A stretch of 39,750 nucleotides of DNA from Nitrospira sp. (GCA_029879905.1 JAOUPN010000005.1:1-39750), one strand, 5' to 3'. Positions 9,125 to 18,448 are shown, counted from the first letter of the stretch. Program-made: numbers and translations. Notes: a model not told the origin generated them from the letters alone.

Positions 9125-10633
9125 ATGGGAATTGAAATCGCGATTGCCTCTGCACGGGAAGAAACTCGTGTGGCGGTCCTTGATGGTCGAGTCGTGACGG
9201 ATTTGTTCGGCGACCGTGCCAAGCATAAGGATTTTGTCGGAAACATTTACAAAGGGAGGGTCGCCAAGGTTCTGCCCGGAATGCAGGCGGCATTTGTCGA
9301 CATCGGGTTGGAAAAGGCCGCCTTCATGCATGCATCCGATCTCTCGATGGATGCGGAGCCGGGTGATATGCTGGTTGAGGCGGAGGAGGACGAAAAAGAT
9401 TCCGATCTGTTGAGGCCGAAGCGCCAGAGTGCGAAACCGATCGAGCAACTTCTCAGTGAAGGCCAGGAATTGATGGTGCAGATATCAAAAGGGCCGATCG
9501 GCACCAAAGGTTCGCGGGTGACGACCTATGTCTCTTTGCCGGGACGGTATCTGGTATTCATGCCGAACGTCGAACATATCGGTGTCTCGCGGCGGATCCC
9601 TCGGGATGAGGAACGGTCTCGGTTAAAGGACATTATGCGCCGTGTCCGCCGTCCGGGTTGCGGATATATCGTTCGAACGGTCAGCGAAGGCGTGAAAGAG
9701 GATGAGCTGAAATCCGACGTCGATTTTCTCCATGTCCTCTGGCAGGATATTTTGACGAAACGTGAACAGCTTGCCGCTCCGGCCTTGCTGCATACCGATT
9801 TGAGTCTCAGCTTCCGTGTGGTGAGAGACCTCTTCGGCAAGAAGGTGGATCGACTCTGGATCGATTCGCGGTCCGAGTACGATGCCATTCGCAACTTCGT
9901 CCAACGCTTTTCACCCGAGCAGACCTCGCGTATTCATTTTTATGACAAGGATGAGTCCCTCTTTGATCATCTGGGTGTCGAGCAGGAAATTACCCGAGCA
10001 ATGAGCCGGAAAGTATGGCTCAAGTCCGGAGGGTATCTGGTGATCGATCATACGGAGGCGATGACGGTGATCGACGTGAATACCGGACGGTTTGTCGGGA
10101 AACGGGATCAAGAAGAGACGATCCTTCGCAATAATTTGGAGGCCGCGAAGGAAGTCGCCTACCAGTTGAAGCTGCGCGGGATCGGCGGGATCATTATCGT
10201 GGATTTCATCGACATGGAACGTGAGAAGAATCGCGATAAGGTCTATCACGCGTTGGTGGATGCCATGGCGTCGGATAAGGCTCGGACGAGAATTTCTAAG
10301 GTTTCAGACCTCGGCTTGATTGAAATTTCGCGTGAGCGTGTCCGTGAGGATTTGCTGCGGTCATTGTCCGAACCTTGTCACTATTGTGAGGGGCGGGGCT
10401 ATACGAAATCGCCGACAACCGTGGCCTATGAGATCTTCCGAGAGATTCGCCGGATCGAACCGTCGGCGGATCATCAGCGAATTGTCGTCGGGACGCATCC
10501 TACGGTAGCGGATCTGTTGCAAGATGAAGAACGTGGAGGGGTAGAGAGTTTGGAGCAGAACCGTACGGCAAAGATCGTGGTTGTCCCAGACAGCCAACTG
10601 CATCTTGAACAGTACGACCTTGTGGTTATGTAA
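9125..10633 (+). CDS. rng: Ribonuclease G (Rne/Rng family)
   Basis: An endoribonuclease that cleaves single-stranded AU-rich RNA and matures rRNA. The 502-residue length fits RNase G rather than the much longer RNase E. Domains in order: an N-terminal RNase H-like segment with the embedded S1 domain (FVGNIYKGRVAKVLPGMQAAFVDIG), the 5' sensor and DNase I-like domain with catalytic Asp317 (VIDVNTGRFVGK) and Asp360 (IIVDFIDME), and the Zn-link CHYC in SEPCHYCEGRGY. The start ATG 9125 has AAGGAG at 9114-9119. In E. coli the same gene (cafA) also lies next to mreBCD, so the neighbourhood is conserved. Confidence 0.95.
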   Translation: MGIEIAIASAREETRVAVLDGRVVTDLFGDRAKHKDFVGNIYKGRVAKVLPGMQAAFVDIGLEKAAFMHASDLSMDAEPGDMLVEAEEDEKDSDLLRPKRQSAKPIEQLLSEGQELMVQISKGPIGTKGSRVTTYVSLPGRYLVFMPNVEHIGVSRRIPRDEERSRLKDIMRRVRRPGCGYIVRTVSEGVKEDELKSDVDFLHVLWQDILTKREQLAAPALLHTDLSLSFRVVRDLFGKKVDRLWIDSRSEYDAIRNFVQRFSPEQTSRIHFYDKDESLFDHLGVEQEITRAMSRKVWLKSGGYLVIDHTEAMTVIDVNTGRFVGKRDQEETILRNNLEAAKEVAYQLKLRGIGGIIIVDFIDMEREKNRDKVYHALVDAMASDKARTRISKVSDLGLIEISRERVREDLLRSLSEPCHYCEGRGYTKSPTTVAYEIFREIRRIEPSADHQRIVVGTHPTVADLLQDEERGGVESLEQNRTAKIVVVPDSQLHLEQYDLVVM

Positions 10634-10695
10634 GACGTTAGGTCAGTGTTCTGCAGAGGATGTGTGTCGGCGGGGGCCTGTTACCCGTTCGTCCG

Positions 10696-10701
10696 TATAA
10701 T
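10696..10701 (+). promoter_or_regulatory. Candidate -10 element for dprA
   Basis: A perfect TATAAT lies 33 bases upstream of the dprA start in the 100-base gap after rng. No recognisable -35 box is found at 16-18 bp, so the call depends on the -10 match alone. Confidence 0.3.
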
Positions 10702-10733
10702 GACGTCTGTTCGTTCCTCTCTCGGTGTGCGCG

Positions 10734-11852
10734 ATGGATGAAAGTTCACTGGCTTCGTGGCTGACGCTCCAAACGATCGACGGAGTAGGCGATCGCACCC
10801 TGCTCAAGCTGGTTCGGATCTTTGGTTCGCCTGAGGCGGTGCTGTCGGCTGAACCGGAGGCATTGATTCATGCCGGGTGCGGTCGTGAACTGGCTGATTC
10901 CCTGCGGAGGCGTCCGGAATCCACCGTTCTTCGTCAGATTGACCGTCATATACGAACGGTCGAACGCCTCAAGATCACGGTGATCACGCTCTTCGACCGA
11001 ACATATCCCGCGAGACTCCGAACCATTTCCGACCCGCCGCCTCTTCTCTATGTGAGCGGAGCGTTGTCTGATCATGATGAGGTGGCTGTCGCAATTGTCG
11101 GGGGACGGAGAGCCACACCGTCGGGGAAAATTGTCACTGAAGAAATCGCGCGGGAACTGGCTGCGCGAGGAGTGACGATCGTCAGTGGATTGGCCCGCGG
11201 GATTGATGCGGCGGCACATAGAGGGGCGCTGTCCGGCAAGGGGCGCACGATTGCGGTGCTGGGGTGCGGCATTGATAGGGTCTATCCTCCCGAACATCAT
11301 GCGCTACGAAAGCACATCGAATCGCACGGCGCCGTGATGTCCGAATTGCCCATTGGGGCCGCACCGCTCAGCCATCACTTTCCTCGGAGGAATCGCATTA
11401 TCAGCGGATTGTCGCTGGGCGTGCTCGTGAGCGAAGCGGCCAAGGACAGCGGATCTTTGATCACTGCGAAGTTGGCGTTGGATCAGGGAAGGGATGTGTT
11501 TGCCGTGCCCGGTCCTGTGAAAGAAGAAACGTGCCGAGGATCGAACGGGCTGATCAAGGAGGGAGCGAAGCTGGTTGAACGGGCGCAGGATATTTGGGAT
11601 GAGATCCTTCCTCAGATCGATGTGCGGTTGTATGAGGTGCTATCTGCTGATGAGGAGCGCACGATGAAACGTACACCGGTGGAGCCCCAGGATGCCCAGG
11701 TCTACGAGGCACTTTCCTCCGAGGCACGATCGGTCGATGCGGTCATCGAACAGACGGGGTTGAATGCCGCCAAAGTAGCGTCCAGTTTGCTCTCGCTCGA
11801 ATTGTCCGGTCATGTTCGGCAGTTGCCGGGGCAGCAGTATATTCGTCTGTGA
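10734..11852 (+). CDS. dprA: DNA-processing protein DprA
   Basis: DprA binds incoming single-stranded DNA during transformation and loads RecA. The 372-residue product has an N-terminal SAM/HhH-like region, the Rossmann-like DprA domain (VAIVGGRRATPSGK, then TIVSGLARGIDAAAHRGAL, GCGIDRVYPPEH, and the FPRRNRIISGLS loop with ITAKLALDQGRDVFAVPG), and a C-terminal winged-helix module at about residues 305-370. ATG 10734 is preferred; a GTG three codons upstream is possible and neither has a clear Shine-Dalgarno. It precedes topA by 84 bases on the same strand, a common pairing. Confidence 0.95.
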   Translation: MDESSLASWLTLQTIDGVGDRTLLKLVRIFGSPEAVLSAEPEALIHAGCGRELADSLRRRPESTVLRQIDRHIRTVERLKITVITLFDRTYPARLRTISDPPPLLYVSGALSDHDEVAVAIVGGRRATPSGKIVTEEIARELAARGVTIVSGLARGIDAAAHRGALSGKGRTIAVLGCGIDRVYPPEHHALRKHIESHGAVMSELPIGAAPLSHHFPRRNRIISGLSLGVLVSEAAKDSGSLITAKLALDQGRDVFAVPGPVKEETCRGSNGLIKEGAKLVERAQDIWDEILPQIDVRLYEVLSADEERTMKRTPVEPQDAQVYEALSSEARSVDAVIEQTGLNAAKVASSLLSLELSGHVRQLPGQQYIRL

Positions 11853-11936
11853 TGCGCAGGGTCTGCGGTTTGAGTTGCATGAACGCAGGATATTTGATAC
11901 GGATGTGGCCATGGTTCATGAGTACATGGAGTTGTC

Positions 11937-14276
11937 ATGGCGAAGTCGTTGATCATCGTTGAGTCGCCGACCAAGGCGAGAACCATTACAAAATATCTTG
12001 GACGTGGCTATACGGTCATGGCCTCGGTGGGGCATATCAAGGATTTGCCGACCAGCAAGCTGGGCGTTGATCTTGAGCACGACTTCGAGCCCCAGTACGT
12101 GACGATCAAGGGCAAGTCAAAAGTGCTGGCCGAGATCAAGAAGAAGGCCGAGCAGGTCGACAAGATTTTTCTGGCTCCGGACCCCGACCGCGAGGGGGAA
12201 GCCATCGCCTGGCACATCGAACAGGAGCTGTTGGGGAAGGCAAAGAAGAAGAAAAACGGTCAGGTTTTTCGGGTCCGATTCAACGAAATTACAGAATCGG
12301 CGATCAAGCGCGCCCTCAAGTCTCCGAGCGAAATCGATATGAAGTTGGTCAATGCGCAGCAGGCTCGCCGCGTACTGGACCGTATCGTGGGGTATCAGGG
12401 CAGTCAGTTATTGTGGAACAAGGTCAGGCGTGGACTCAGTATGGGGCGGGTTCAGTCCGTCGCGATGCGCTTGATCTGTGAACGTGAATCGGAACGGGAA
12501 GCCTTTCGGGCGGAAGAATATTGGTCCATCACGGCGGTACTCGCAGGCGCCAATCCTCCGTCGTTCGACGCGAAGCTGCATAGCATCAACGGCGAACAAG
12601 CGTCGGTGGAAAACGATGAACAGGCGCGCCGTGTTGTGGAGGCCGTTCAGGATCGGGCGTTCGTCGTGCAATCGATCGAGCGTCGGGAGAAAAAACGGAA
12701 TCCGGTCGCGCCGTTCATCACGAGTCGGTTGCAGCAGGAAGCGGCCAGGAAACTGCATTTTTCCCCCAAGAAAACCATGACGCTGGCACAACAGCTCTAT
12801 GAGGGGATCGAAATCGGGGCGGAAGGGGCGACCGGTCTCATTACCTATATGCGTACCGATTCGACGCGGATTTCGGCTGAAGCCATGACTGAAGCGCGGG
12901 AATTGATTCAGTCTCGGTTCGGCACGGAGTATTTGCCGGAGAAGCCTAACGTCTATAAGACGCAGAAGGCCGCCCAGGAGGCGCATGAGGCGGTACGACC
13001 GACATCGGCGGCGCGAGACCCCGAAAGCATTCGGCAGTATCTGGATCACGATCAATACAATCTGTACAAGCTGATCTGGAATCGATTCATCGCGTCTCAG
13101 ATGGTGCCGGCGGTATTGGATGTCACGAGGATCGATTCATCGCCGGTCGGCACGGAGGATCGGTATGTGTTCAGGTCAACCGGGACGGTGGTGAAGTTTC
13201 CGGGACACACGATCGTCTATATGGAGGGAGTCGATAAGGAACTGCCCTCGCAGAAGCCGAAGGCGGATCAGGAACAAGAGGATGACAGCGAGCGTCAGCT
13301 GCCCGCCCTTTCCGAAGGGGAACAGCTCAGGCTTATCGAGCAAGAGGGGCAAACGGTCCCAGGATTGACATCGAAACAGCATTTCACGCAACCGCCTCCT
13401 CGGTATAACGAAGCGCTGTTGATCAAGGAGTTGGAGGAGAAAGGGATCGGGCGTCCGTCGACCTATGCCGCCATTATCTCGACGATTCAAGATCGGAAGT
13501 ATGTCGAAAAGATTGAAGGCCGGTTTCAACCGACCGAGACGGGCCGAACGGTGAACGACTTTCTGTTGAAAGGGTTCCCTGCCATCGTCGATGTGGACTT
13601 TACGTCGCAGTTGGAAGCGGAATTGGATGAGGTGGAAGAAGGCAACAAGCCGTGGGTCGAGTCGGTCCGTGATTTTTACAACCCCTTTGCGGCAGATTTG
13701 GAAAAAGCCAAATCCATCCCAGGCCCCAAGGATACGGTTGAGCCACCCACGGACATTCCGTGCGAAAAATGCGGCAAGATGATGGAGATCAAGTGGGGGA
13801 GAAACGGCAAGTTCCTCGCCTGTCCCGGGTACAAGGACACCCCACCCTGCAAAAATACGCAAAATTTTGAAAAGTTGCCGGACGGGACCATTAAGATTGT
13901 GCCGAAGCAGGAAATCACGACGGACCAAACCTGTGAGAAATGCGGGAGTCCGATGGTCGTAAAGACCGGGCGGTTCGGGAAATTCATCGCTTGCTCCGCC
14001 TATCCGGAGTGCAAAACCACTAAACCGCTGGCATTGGGTGTGAAATGTCCGCAGCCGGACTGTGGCGGTGATCTTGTGCAGAAACGGACGAAGAAAGGCC
14101 GGTCGTTCTTTGCGTGCAGTACGTACCCGAAATGTGAGTTTGCCCTTTGGGATCGGCCGGTTCCAAAAGTCTGTCCGACGTGCCAGGCACCATTCCTCAT
14201 CGAGAAAGTGAGTAAGCAAGCCGGGCGGAGCGTCCAGTGCCGCAATGAGGAATGTGGTTATCGCGAGGCTGGGTAA
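11937..14276 (+). CDS. topA: DNA topoisomerase I
   Basis: A type IA topoisomerase that relaxes negative supercoils. The 779-residue product starts with the Toprim domain (SLIIVESPTKARTITKYLG; acidic triad region PDPDREGEAIAWH) and carries the catalytic tyrosine at Tyr304 in GLITYMRTDSTRIS. After the catalytic core (ending near residue 600) come zinc-ribbon repeats: CEKCGKMMEIKWG, CEKCGSPMVVKTG, a CPQPDCGGDL repeat and a final CPTC...CRNEECG ribbon. All retain their cysteines. Length and layout are normal for a zinc-finger TopA. Confidence 0.98.
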   Translation: MAKSLIIVESPTKARTITKYLGRGYTVMASVGHIKDLPTSKLGVDLEHDFEPQYVTIKGKSKVLAEIKKKAEQVDKIFLAPDPDREGEAIAWHIEQELLGKAKKKKNGQVFRVRFNEITESAIKRALKSPSEIDMKLVNAQQARRVLDRIVGYQGSQLLWNKVRRGLSMGRVQSVAMRLICERESEREAFRAEEYWSITAVLAGANPPSFDAKLHSINGEQASVENDEQARRVVEAVQDRAFVVQSIERREKKRNPVAPFITSRLQQEAARKLHFSPKKTMTLAQQLYEGIEIGAEGATGLITYMRTDSTRISAEAMTEARELIQSRFGTEYLPEKPNVYKTQKAAQEAHEAVRPTSAARDPESIRQYLDHDQYNLYKLIWNRFIASQMVPAVLDVTRIDSSPVGTEDRYVFRSTGTVVKFPGHTIVYMEGVDKELPSQKPKADQEQEDDSERQLPALSEGEQLRLIEQEGQTVPGLTSKQHFTQPPPRYNEALLIKELEEKGIGRPSTYAAIISTIQDRKYVEKIEGRFQPTETGRTVNDFLLKGFPAIVDVDFTSQLEAELDEVEEGNKPWVESVRDFYNPFAADLEKAKSIPGPKDTVEPPTDIPCEKCGKMMEIKWGRNGKFLACPGYKDTPPCKNTQNFEKLPDGTIKIVPKQEITTDQTCEKCGSPMVVKTGRFGKFIACSAYPECKTTKPLALGVKCPQPDCGGDLVQKRTKKGRSFFACSTYPKCEFALWDRPVPKVCPTCQAPFLIEKVSKQAGRSVQCRNEECGYREAG

Positions 14277-14310
14277 AAAATAAAATAGGCGTTCTCTGTG
14301 CGTAATGCTT

Positions 14311-14345
14311 GCCTAGGGGCCCTGGGTGGCCTGTTCTTCTTTTTG
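14311..14345 (+). terminator. Possible rho-independent terminator after topA
   Basis: A six-bp GC-rich stem (CCTAGG with CCTGGG, tight 3-base loop) is followed by a pyrimidine stretch ending in TTCTTCTTTTT. It lies about 35 bases after the topA stop. The stem is short, so the call is tentative. Confidence 0.4.
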
Positions 14346-14528
14346 ATCTCCCTTTCGAAGATATCCTTTTGAGCGGCAATCTGAGGCCGTTAGCGGACGA
14401 TTCTAGGTCGGCCGTCCGTCTCGGGGGCTATGCCTCCGTTCCTACCCCTTCGCGGGAAGTCAATTTCTCATGACCTGCTATACTTTTCACGAACATTCCC
14501 GTTGTCTATAAGAAGGTGAGAGGATCAT

Positions 14529-15608
14529 ATGGCCAAAATCGATGACTTTTTCCGAATGATGGCGGATCTGGGTGCGTCTGACTTGCATTTGGTTTCAGGA
14601 CAACAGCCGGTGATGCGAATCAATGGTGATTTGGATCGTGTGGCCGGTCAGGGGACGCTTGATCATGAAGGACTCAAACAGTTGCTGTATGAAATTACGC
14701 CGGCACCCAAGAAGGACCAGTTTGAAGAGACCGGCGATGTCGATTTCGGGTATGAAATCCCAGGGTTGGCAAGATTCCGCGCGAATTTATTCAGACAAAA
14801 ATACGGATGTGCGGCGGTGTTCAGAAAAATTCCCAGTCAAGTTCTGACGGCCGAGCAACTCGGGCTTCCTCCGATCCTGACAAAGGCCGCTATGCTCAAA
14901 AAGGGGCTCGTGCTGGTGACGGGCCCGACCGGAAGCGGCAAATCGACGACACTGGCCGCCATGATCGACTTTGCGAACAAGAATCGAAAAGATCACATCC
15001 TGACCGTCGAAGATCCGATCGAGTTTGTCCATCAGAGTCACGGTTGCGTGGTCAATCATCGAGAAGTCGGTGTGCATACGCAGTCATTCGGCGCCGCATT
15101 GCGCGGAGCGTTGCGTGAAGATCCTGATATCATCCTGGTCGGAGAAATGCGGGATATCGAAACCATCCGGCTCGCCGTGGAGGCCGCGGCTACCGGACAT
15201 TTGGTGTTCGGGACGCTGCATACGGAGAACGCAGCGAAAACGGTCGACCGGGTCATCGAAGTATTTCCTCATCAAGAACAGGCGCAAATCCGGAATACGT
15301 TGTCGACGGCATTACGGGTTGTCGTGGCACAGAATCTCTTTAAGCGTATCGATCAAAAAGGGCGGTGCGCGGCGCTGGAAATCTTGGTCTGTAACGCCGC
15401 CGTCGGGAATTTGATTCGTGATGCCAAGACCTTTCAAATCGCCTCTATCATGCAGACGGGGAAAGCAATCGGCATGCAGACCTTGGACGATGCCATCCAA
15501 GACTTGCTCAACAAGAAATGGATTTCACCAGAAGAGGCCTACGAGAAGGCCATCGATAAGAATCGGTTCGCGAGGCTGCTCAAGACCCCGCCTGATTCAT
15601 TGACGTAA
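14529..15608 (+). CDS. pilT: Type IV pilus retraction ATPase PilT
   Basis: A hexameric AAA-type secretion ATPase that depolymerises type IV pili for twitching motility and DNA uptake. The 359-residue product has the N-terminal PAS-like domain (ASDLHLVSGQQPVMRINGDL), the Walker A loop GPTGSGKST at residues 132-140, Asp box and Walker B (REDPDIILVGEMRD), and the His box (GHLVFGTLHTENA). AGAAGGTGAG before ATG 14529 is the Shine-Dalgarno. No other pilus gene is adjacent; PilT is often encoded apart from the pilin operons. The uptake theme links loosely with dprA two genes upstream. Confidence 0.95.
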   Translation: MAKIDDFFRMMADLGASDLHLVSGQQPVMRINGDLDRVAGQGTLDHEGLKQLLYEITPAPKKDQFEETGDVDFGYEIPGLARFRANLFRQKYGCAAVFRKIPSQVLTAEQLGLPPILTKAAMLKKGLVLVTGPTGSGKSTTLAAMIDFANKNRKDHILTVEDPIEFVHQSHGCVVNHREVGVHTQSFGAALRGALREDPDIILVGEMRDIETIRLAVEAAATGHLVFGTLHTENAAKTVDRVIEVFPHQEQAQIRNTLSTALRVVVAQNLFKRIDQKGRCAALEILVCNAAVGNLIRDAKTFQIASIMQTGKAIGMQTLDDAIQDLLNKKWISPEEAYEKAIDKNRFARLLKTPPDSLT

Positions 15609-15643
15609 GGGGGCATGCCACGAGCGCTGACTTTGTCATGTTC

Positions 15644-15681
15644 GGCAAGCGCGTTGGGACGTTGTGACCGGCGCGCTTGCC
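15644..15681 (+). terminator. Hairpin downstream of pilT, possible terminator
   Basis: Perfect 10-bp arms (GGCAAGCGCG and CGCGCTTGCC) enclose an 18-base loop, starting 36 bases after the pilT stop. The downstream sequence is C/T-rich but has no clear T-run, so it may act as an mRNA-stabilising 3' stem or a terminator. Confidence 0.45.
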
Positions 15682-16179
15682 CCTCCTGCTCTCTTCGCCG
15701 CCGGTTCTCTTTAAAATTTTCCGTCCGCCATAGTCCCCATGGGGCTCTCTCTCCGCCCCCATGCTAAGGCAGATTGATCATTTCAACGCCGATTCGTTCA
15801 GTCATGCTCTGCTCGACGTTGCCTCATTCACCCGTCTCCGCAGGAAGCCACGGCAGCGGAGCGTTACAGTCTGCCAGCCGTGGCCTCTTTTAGTTTTCGG
15901 CGACACCTCGCCGAAGGCTCAATAGAGGCCATGGCCTTCAACCCGTGGGGCTCGATCACACAACAGACACTCCATCCTGTGTGCGTCTTCTATTTTCTCT
16001 CTCTTGCTCTTCCCCTGTGCGAATTGTTCTAGTTATCGATGCAGGGTAGCGTCACCGAACGGGAAAATCGCTCCTTTCGTCCGGATCCACCGTATTCCGT
16101 CATTGAGTTTTTAACCGAGAACTGATTCGCGGGTGCCGGATGCTCGCTTTTCCGACAATGTTGGTTGCAAATTGAGTCG

Positions 16180-16202
16180 GGAAGGCGATAGCATCGCCTT
16201 CC
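16180..16202 (+). terminator. Terminator-like hairpin upstream of first OmpA gene
   Basis: Perfect 10-bp stem GGAAGGCGAT/ATCGCCTTCC with an AGC loop, followed by ATTTTCC. It sits about 190 bases upstream of the OmpA-domain gene, so it would end a small transcript from the spacer or attenuate a long leader. Confidence 0.5.
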
Positions 16203-16393
16203 ATTTTCCTGCTTCTCCTTCGAGAAGAGGTGTTTATGAAAAAAGGATGCGTCGCCACTGCGTCAAGAGTGGAGGTTGTAGCCTGTGCAGTAGAGTGGAT
16301 TCCGTAGGCATGAGCGGATTACCTTTGCAATGCCGATCGTCGGCGCCTGATTCCATATATCGCTGCTGCATCTTATTTGGTCGGAGGTGAGAC

Positions 16394-18448
16394 ATGATCA
16401 TCAAGTTATCCACCTTGCCTCTCGTATCCGTCGCCGTACTATGCGGAAACGTGCTGGTTTCTACCGCCGCCGTTCAGCCGAGCGCTGTGAACCCATCCGT
16501 TGAATTTAGCCGTAAGCCGGCCGGACAGTTTGCACCACAGACATTCAGCGTTCGCGAGGACACTGCCCGTCAGAACAAGCGGTCCCTTCCAAGCCAGGCA
16601 GCGAATAGCGGAGAAGAAAGGAAGGCGCGACCGGACCGGCTCCAGCAGCAGCTTGCAGCAAAAGAGGCTGAGCTGTCTTCGTTGCACGATAAGATTCTCG
16701 TCGTAAATGAACTACTGAACATGGAAAAGCAGCGTGCTGGTTCTTTGGAGACGCAGTTGATCCAAAAAGAACTGGAGCTCAAAGCCCTGCGGGAGCGAGA
16801 AGATCCAGAAAACCAGGCGTCGAAAGATTCTGACCTGACGAAACCCCGTCTGCAGCCGGCCAAACAAAGAAGCGCTGATGTAGAGCGGCAAGTTGCTGCG
16901 GGGAATCTTGAGAATGCAAAGCGACGGGTCGGCGAGCTGATTCTCGAGCTGCATGCCAAAGATAGCGAGATTCGCGATTTGCGATCCGTTATCCACGAGA
17001 ATTCCAAGAAGGCTCGAGCCGATCTTGCGGCACAAACTGAGGAGTTCAACTCGGCCAAGCATCGCCTGGCCGAGGCGGAACAACAGATAGCGGGCAACAA
17101 GCAAGCGTCGGCAGAGAGCAAGCGCCGTTTGGCTGAAGGAGAAGGACAGATAGCGGCGGGGAACGAGCAAGAGCTGGCGCAGACCAAACGTCTCTTGACC
17201 GAGGCGGAGCAGCGGATAGCGGGCAACGAGCAAGCGCTGGCAGAGAGCAAGCGCCGCCTGGCTGAAGGAGAACAACAGATAGCGGGCAGAGAGCAAGAGC
17301 TCGTGCAGACCAAACGTCTCTTGGCCGAGGCGGAACAGCGGATAGCGGGCAACGAACAAGCGCTGGCAGAGAGCAAGCGCCGCCTGGCTGAAGGAGAACA
17401 ACAGATAGCGGGTAGAGAGCAAGAGCTCGTGCAGACCAAACGTCGACTGGCCGAGGCGGAGCAGCGGATAGCGGGCAACGAACAAGTGCTGGCAGAGAGC
17501 AAGCGCCGCCTGACTGAAGGAGAGCAACAGACAGCAGCGGGGAACGAGCAAGAGCTGGCGCAGACCAAACGTCACCTGGCTGAAGTGGAACTGCAGATGG
17601 CGGGCAAAGAGCAAGAGCTGGCACAGGCTAAGGACGAGCTCAAGCAAGTCAGCCAAAAACTCGACGAGCTGAACCTGGAGCTCACCACGCGTACCGAGGA
17701 ACTGGCACAGACGAAACAATTATTTGCCAAACTTGAAGACAATCTGGCCAAGGTTGTTAAGCCGAGTACCTCAGCAGAGAATGCCCCAATTTATATCGAT
17801 GAGATGAATCAGCGATTAGTCGAGGTGGATCTCCCTCTCCAGGGCCGTCCCCAGCGCAGTTCCATGGCACCGGCGTCTACCGATGAGGCAGAAGCGTTGA
17901 GTAATGATTTCGGCAAGCTGAGTCGGAGTCTTGGTAGCCTGTTACAGCCTGAACTCGCGAGGGGCGGAGCGGCCTTAAGGGAGCGAGGGAATAAACTGAT
18001 CCTCACGTTTGGCCTTGGTGGTTTGTTCGCCTCGGGTGAGGCCACAATGACCTTGGGCGGCAACTCGTTGCTCGAGCGGGTCGGAACTGTCTTGCGCGGA
18101 TTCCGTTACCAGAGCATAGAGGTCGTTGGACACACAGATAACGTGCCGGTCCGGAACGCCTCGGGAAAGGGTGTCTCAGATAACATGGAGCTTTCCCAAA
18201 TACGAGCTGAGCGCGTCAGCCAGGCATTAATCAACGGCGGGGTCGGAGCCGACCGAGTTAAGGTGGTGGGATACGGAGATACCAGGCCCATCGCGACGAA
18301 TGACAATGAACGAGGTCGAATGAAGAACCGCCGGGTTGAAATCGTGATTGCATCGTATCCTAGCTCGGTTTCGGACTCAACGGCCGCACCACCGCGTTCC
18401 GACAAGAAATCGAAGATGCTCTCGACGGAAAAAGTCGTGAATCGATGA
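16394..18448 (+). CDS. Secreted long coiled-coil protein with C-terminal OmpA/MotB peptidoglycan-binding domain
   Basis: The 684-residue product has an N-terminal signal-like segment (residues 1-25), a Ser/Pro-rich stretch, a coiled coil from about 80 to 455, and an OmpA-like domain at about 540-655 (IEVVGHTDNVPVR, ELSQIRAERVSQAL, VGYGDTRPIATN, MKNRRVEIVI). Within the coil, residues 222-408 contain four tandem repeats of 42-43 residues, each made of two 21-residue halves (AESKRRLAEGEQQIAG and TKRLLAEAEQRIAG types). The OmpA domain normally binds diaminopimelate of peptidoglycan, so the protein may span the periplasm as a rod-like tether or wall-linked spacer. The start ATG 16394 follows GGAGGTGAG. 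The second OmpA gene downstream is a shorter paralogue. No specific function is recognised. Confidence 0.8.
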   Translation: MIIKLSTLPLVSVAVLCGNVLVSTAAVQPSAVNPSVEFSRKPAGQFAPQTFSVREDTARQNKRSLPSQAANSGEERKARPDRLQQQLAAKEAELSSLHDKILVVNELLNMEKQRAGSLETQLIQKELELKALREREDPENQASKDSDLTKPRLQPAKQRSADVERQVAAGNLENAKRRVGELILELHAKDSEIRDLRSVIHENSKKARADLAAQTEEFNSAKHRLAEAEQQIAGNKQASAESKRRLAEGEGQIAAGNEQELAQTKRLLTEAEQRIAGNEQALAESKRRLAEGEQQIAGREQELVQTKRLLAEAEQRIAGNEQALAESKRRLAEGEQQIAGREQELVQTKRRLAEAEQRIAGNEQVLAESKRRLTEGEQQTAAGNEQELAQTKRHLAEVELQMAGKEQELAQAKDELKQVSQKLDELNLELTTRTEELAQTKQLFAKLEDNLAKVVKPSTSAENAPIYIDEMNQRLVEVDLPLQGRPQRSSMAPASTDEAEALSNDFGKLSRSLGSLLQPELARGGAALRERGNKLILTFGLGGLFASGEATMTLGGNSLLERVGTVLRGFRYQSIEVVGHTDNVPVRNASGKGVSDNMELSQIRAERVSQALINGGVGADRVKVVGYGDTRPIATNDNERGRMKNRRVEIVIASYPSSVSDSTAAPPRSDKKSKMLSTEKVVNR
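17057..17617 (+). repeat. In-gene tandem repeats of 126-129 bp
   Basis: Four consecutive, highly similar units coding for 42-43 residues each lie inside the coiled-coil gene. The phase can be followed by the recurring AESKRRL at residues 240, 283, 325 and 367 (spacing 43, 42, 42). Each unit is 6 heptads, so gain or loss of a unit would keep the coiled-coil register. Confidence 0.85.

Larger units (their letters stand above)
15609..16393. other. 785-bp gene-poor spacer with several strong inverted repeats
   Basis: No convincing gene is seen between pilT and the first OmpA-domain gene. Four notable inverted repeats occur: 15644-15681 (10-bp perfect arms GGCAAGCGCG/CGCGCTTGCC), 15847-15884 (8-bp arms GCCACGGC/GCCGTGGC), a nested pair at 15878-15934 with inner hairpin 15896-15915, and 16180-16202 (10-bp perfect stem with AGC loop followed by ATTTTCC). 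The 15847 arm and the 15878 arm share bases and cannot both form. The spacer may be a long structured leader or hold a small RNA; no known riboswitch consensus was recognised. Confidence 0.5.

Noticed and set aside
13176..14219. 347-codon minus-strand frame inside topA
   Set aside because: It lies wholly within a well-conserved topA; product is Arg/Leu-rich without family motifs.
16133..16390. 85-codon frame directly upstream of the first OmpA gene
   Set aside because: Composition is unlike a protein, there is no ribosome site, and it crosses the strong 16180 hairpin.
17057..17617. CRISPR array
   Set aside because: The repeats are 126-129 bp, adjoin without spacers and are in-frame protein repeats.
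16570..17719. Long open frames on the minus strand across the coiled-coil gene (over 330 codons)
   Set aside because: They mirror the repetitive heptads of the plus-strand gene, are extremely Cys/Ser/Leu-rich and have no recognisable domain.
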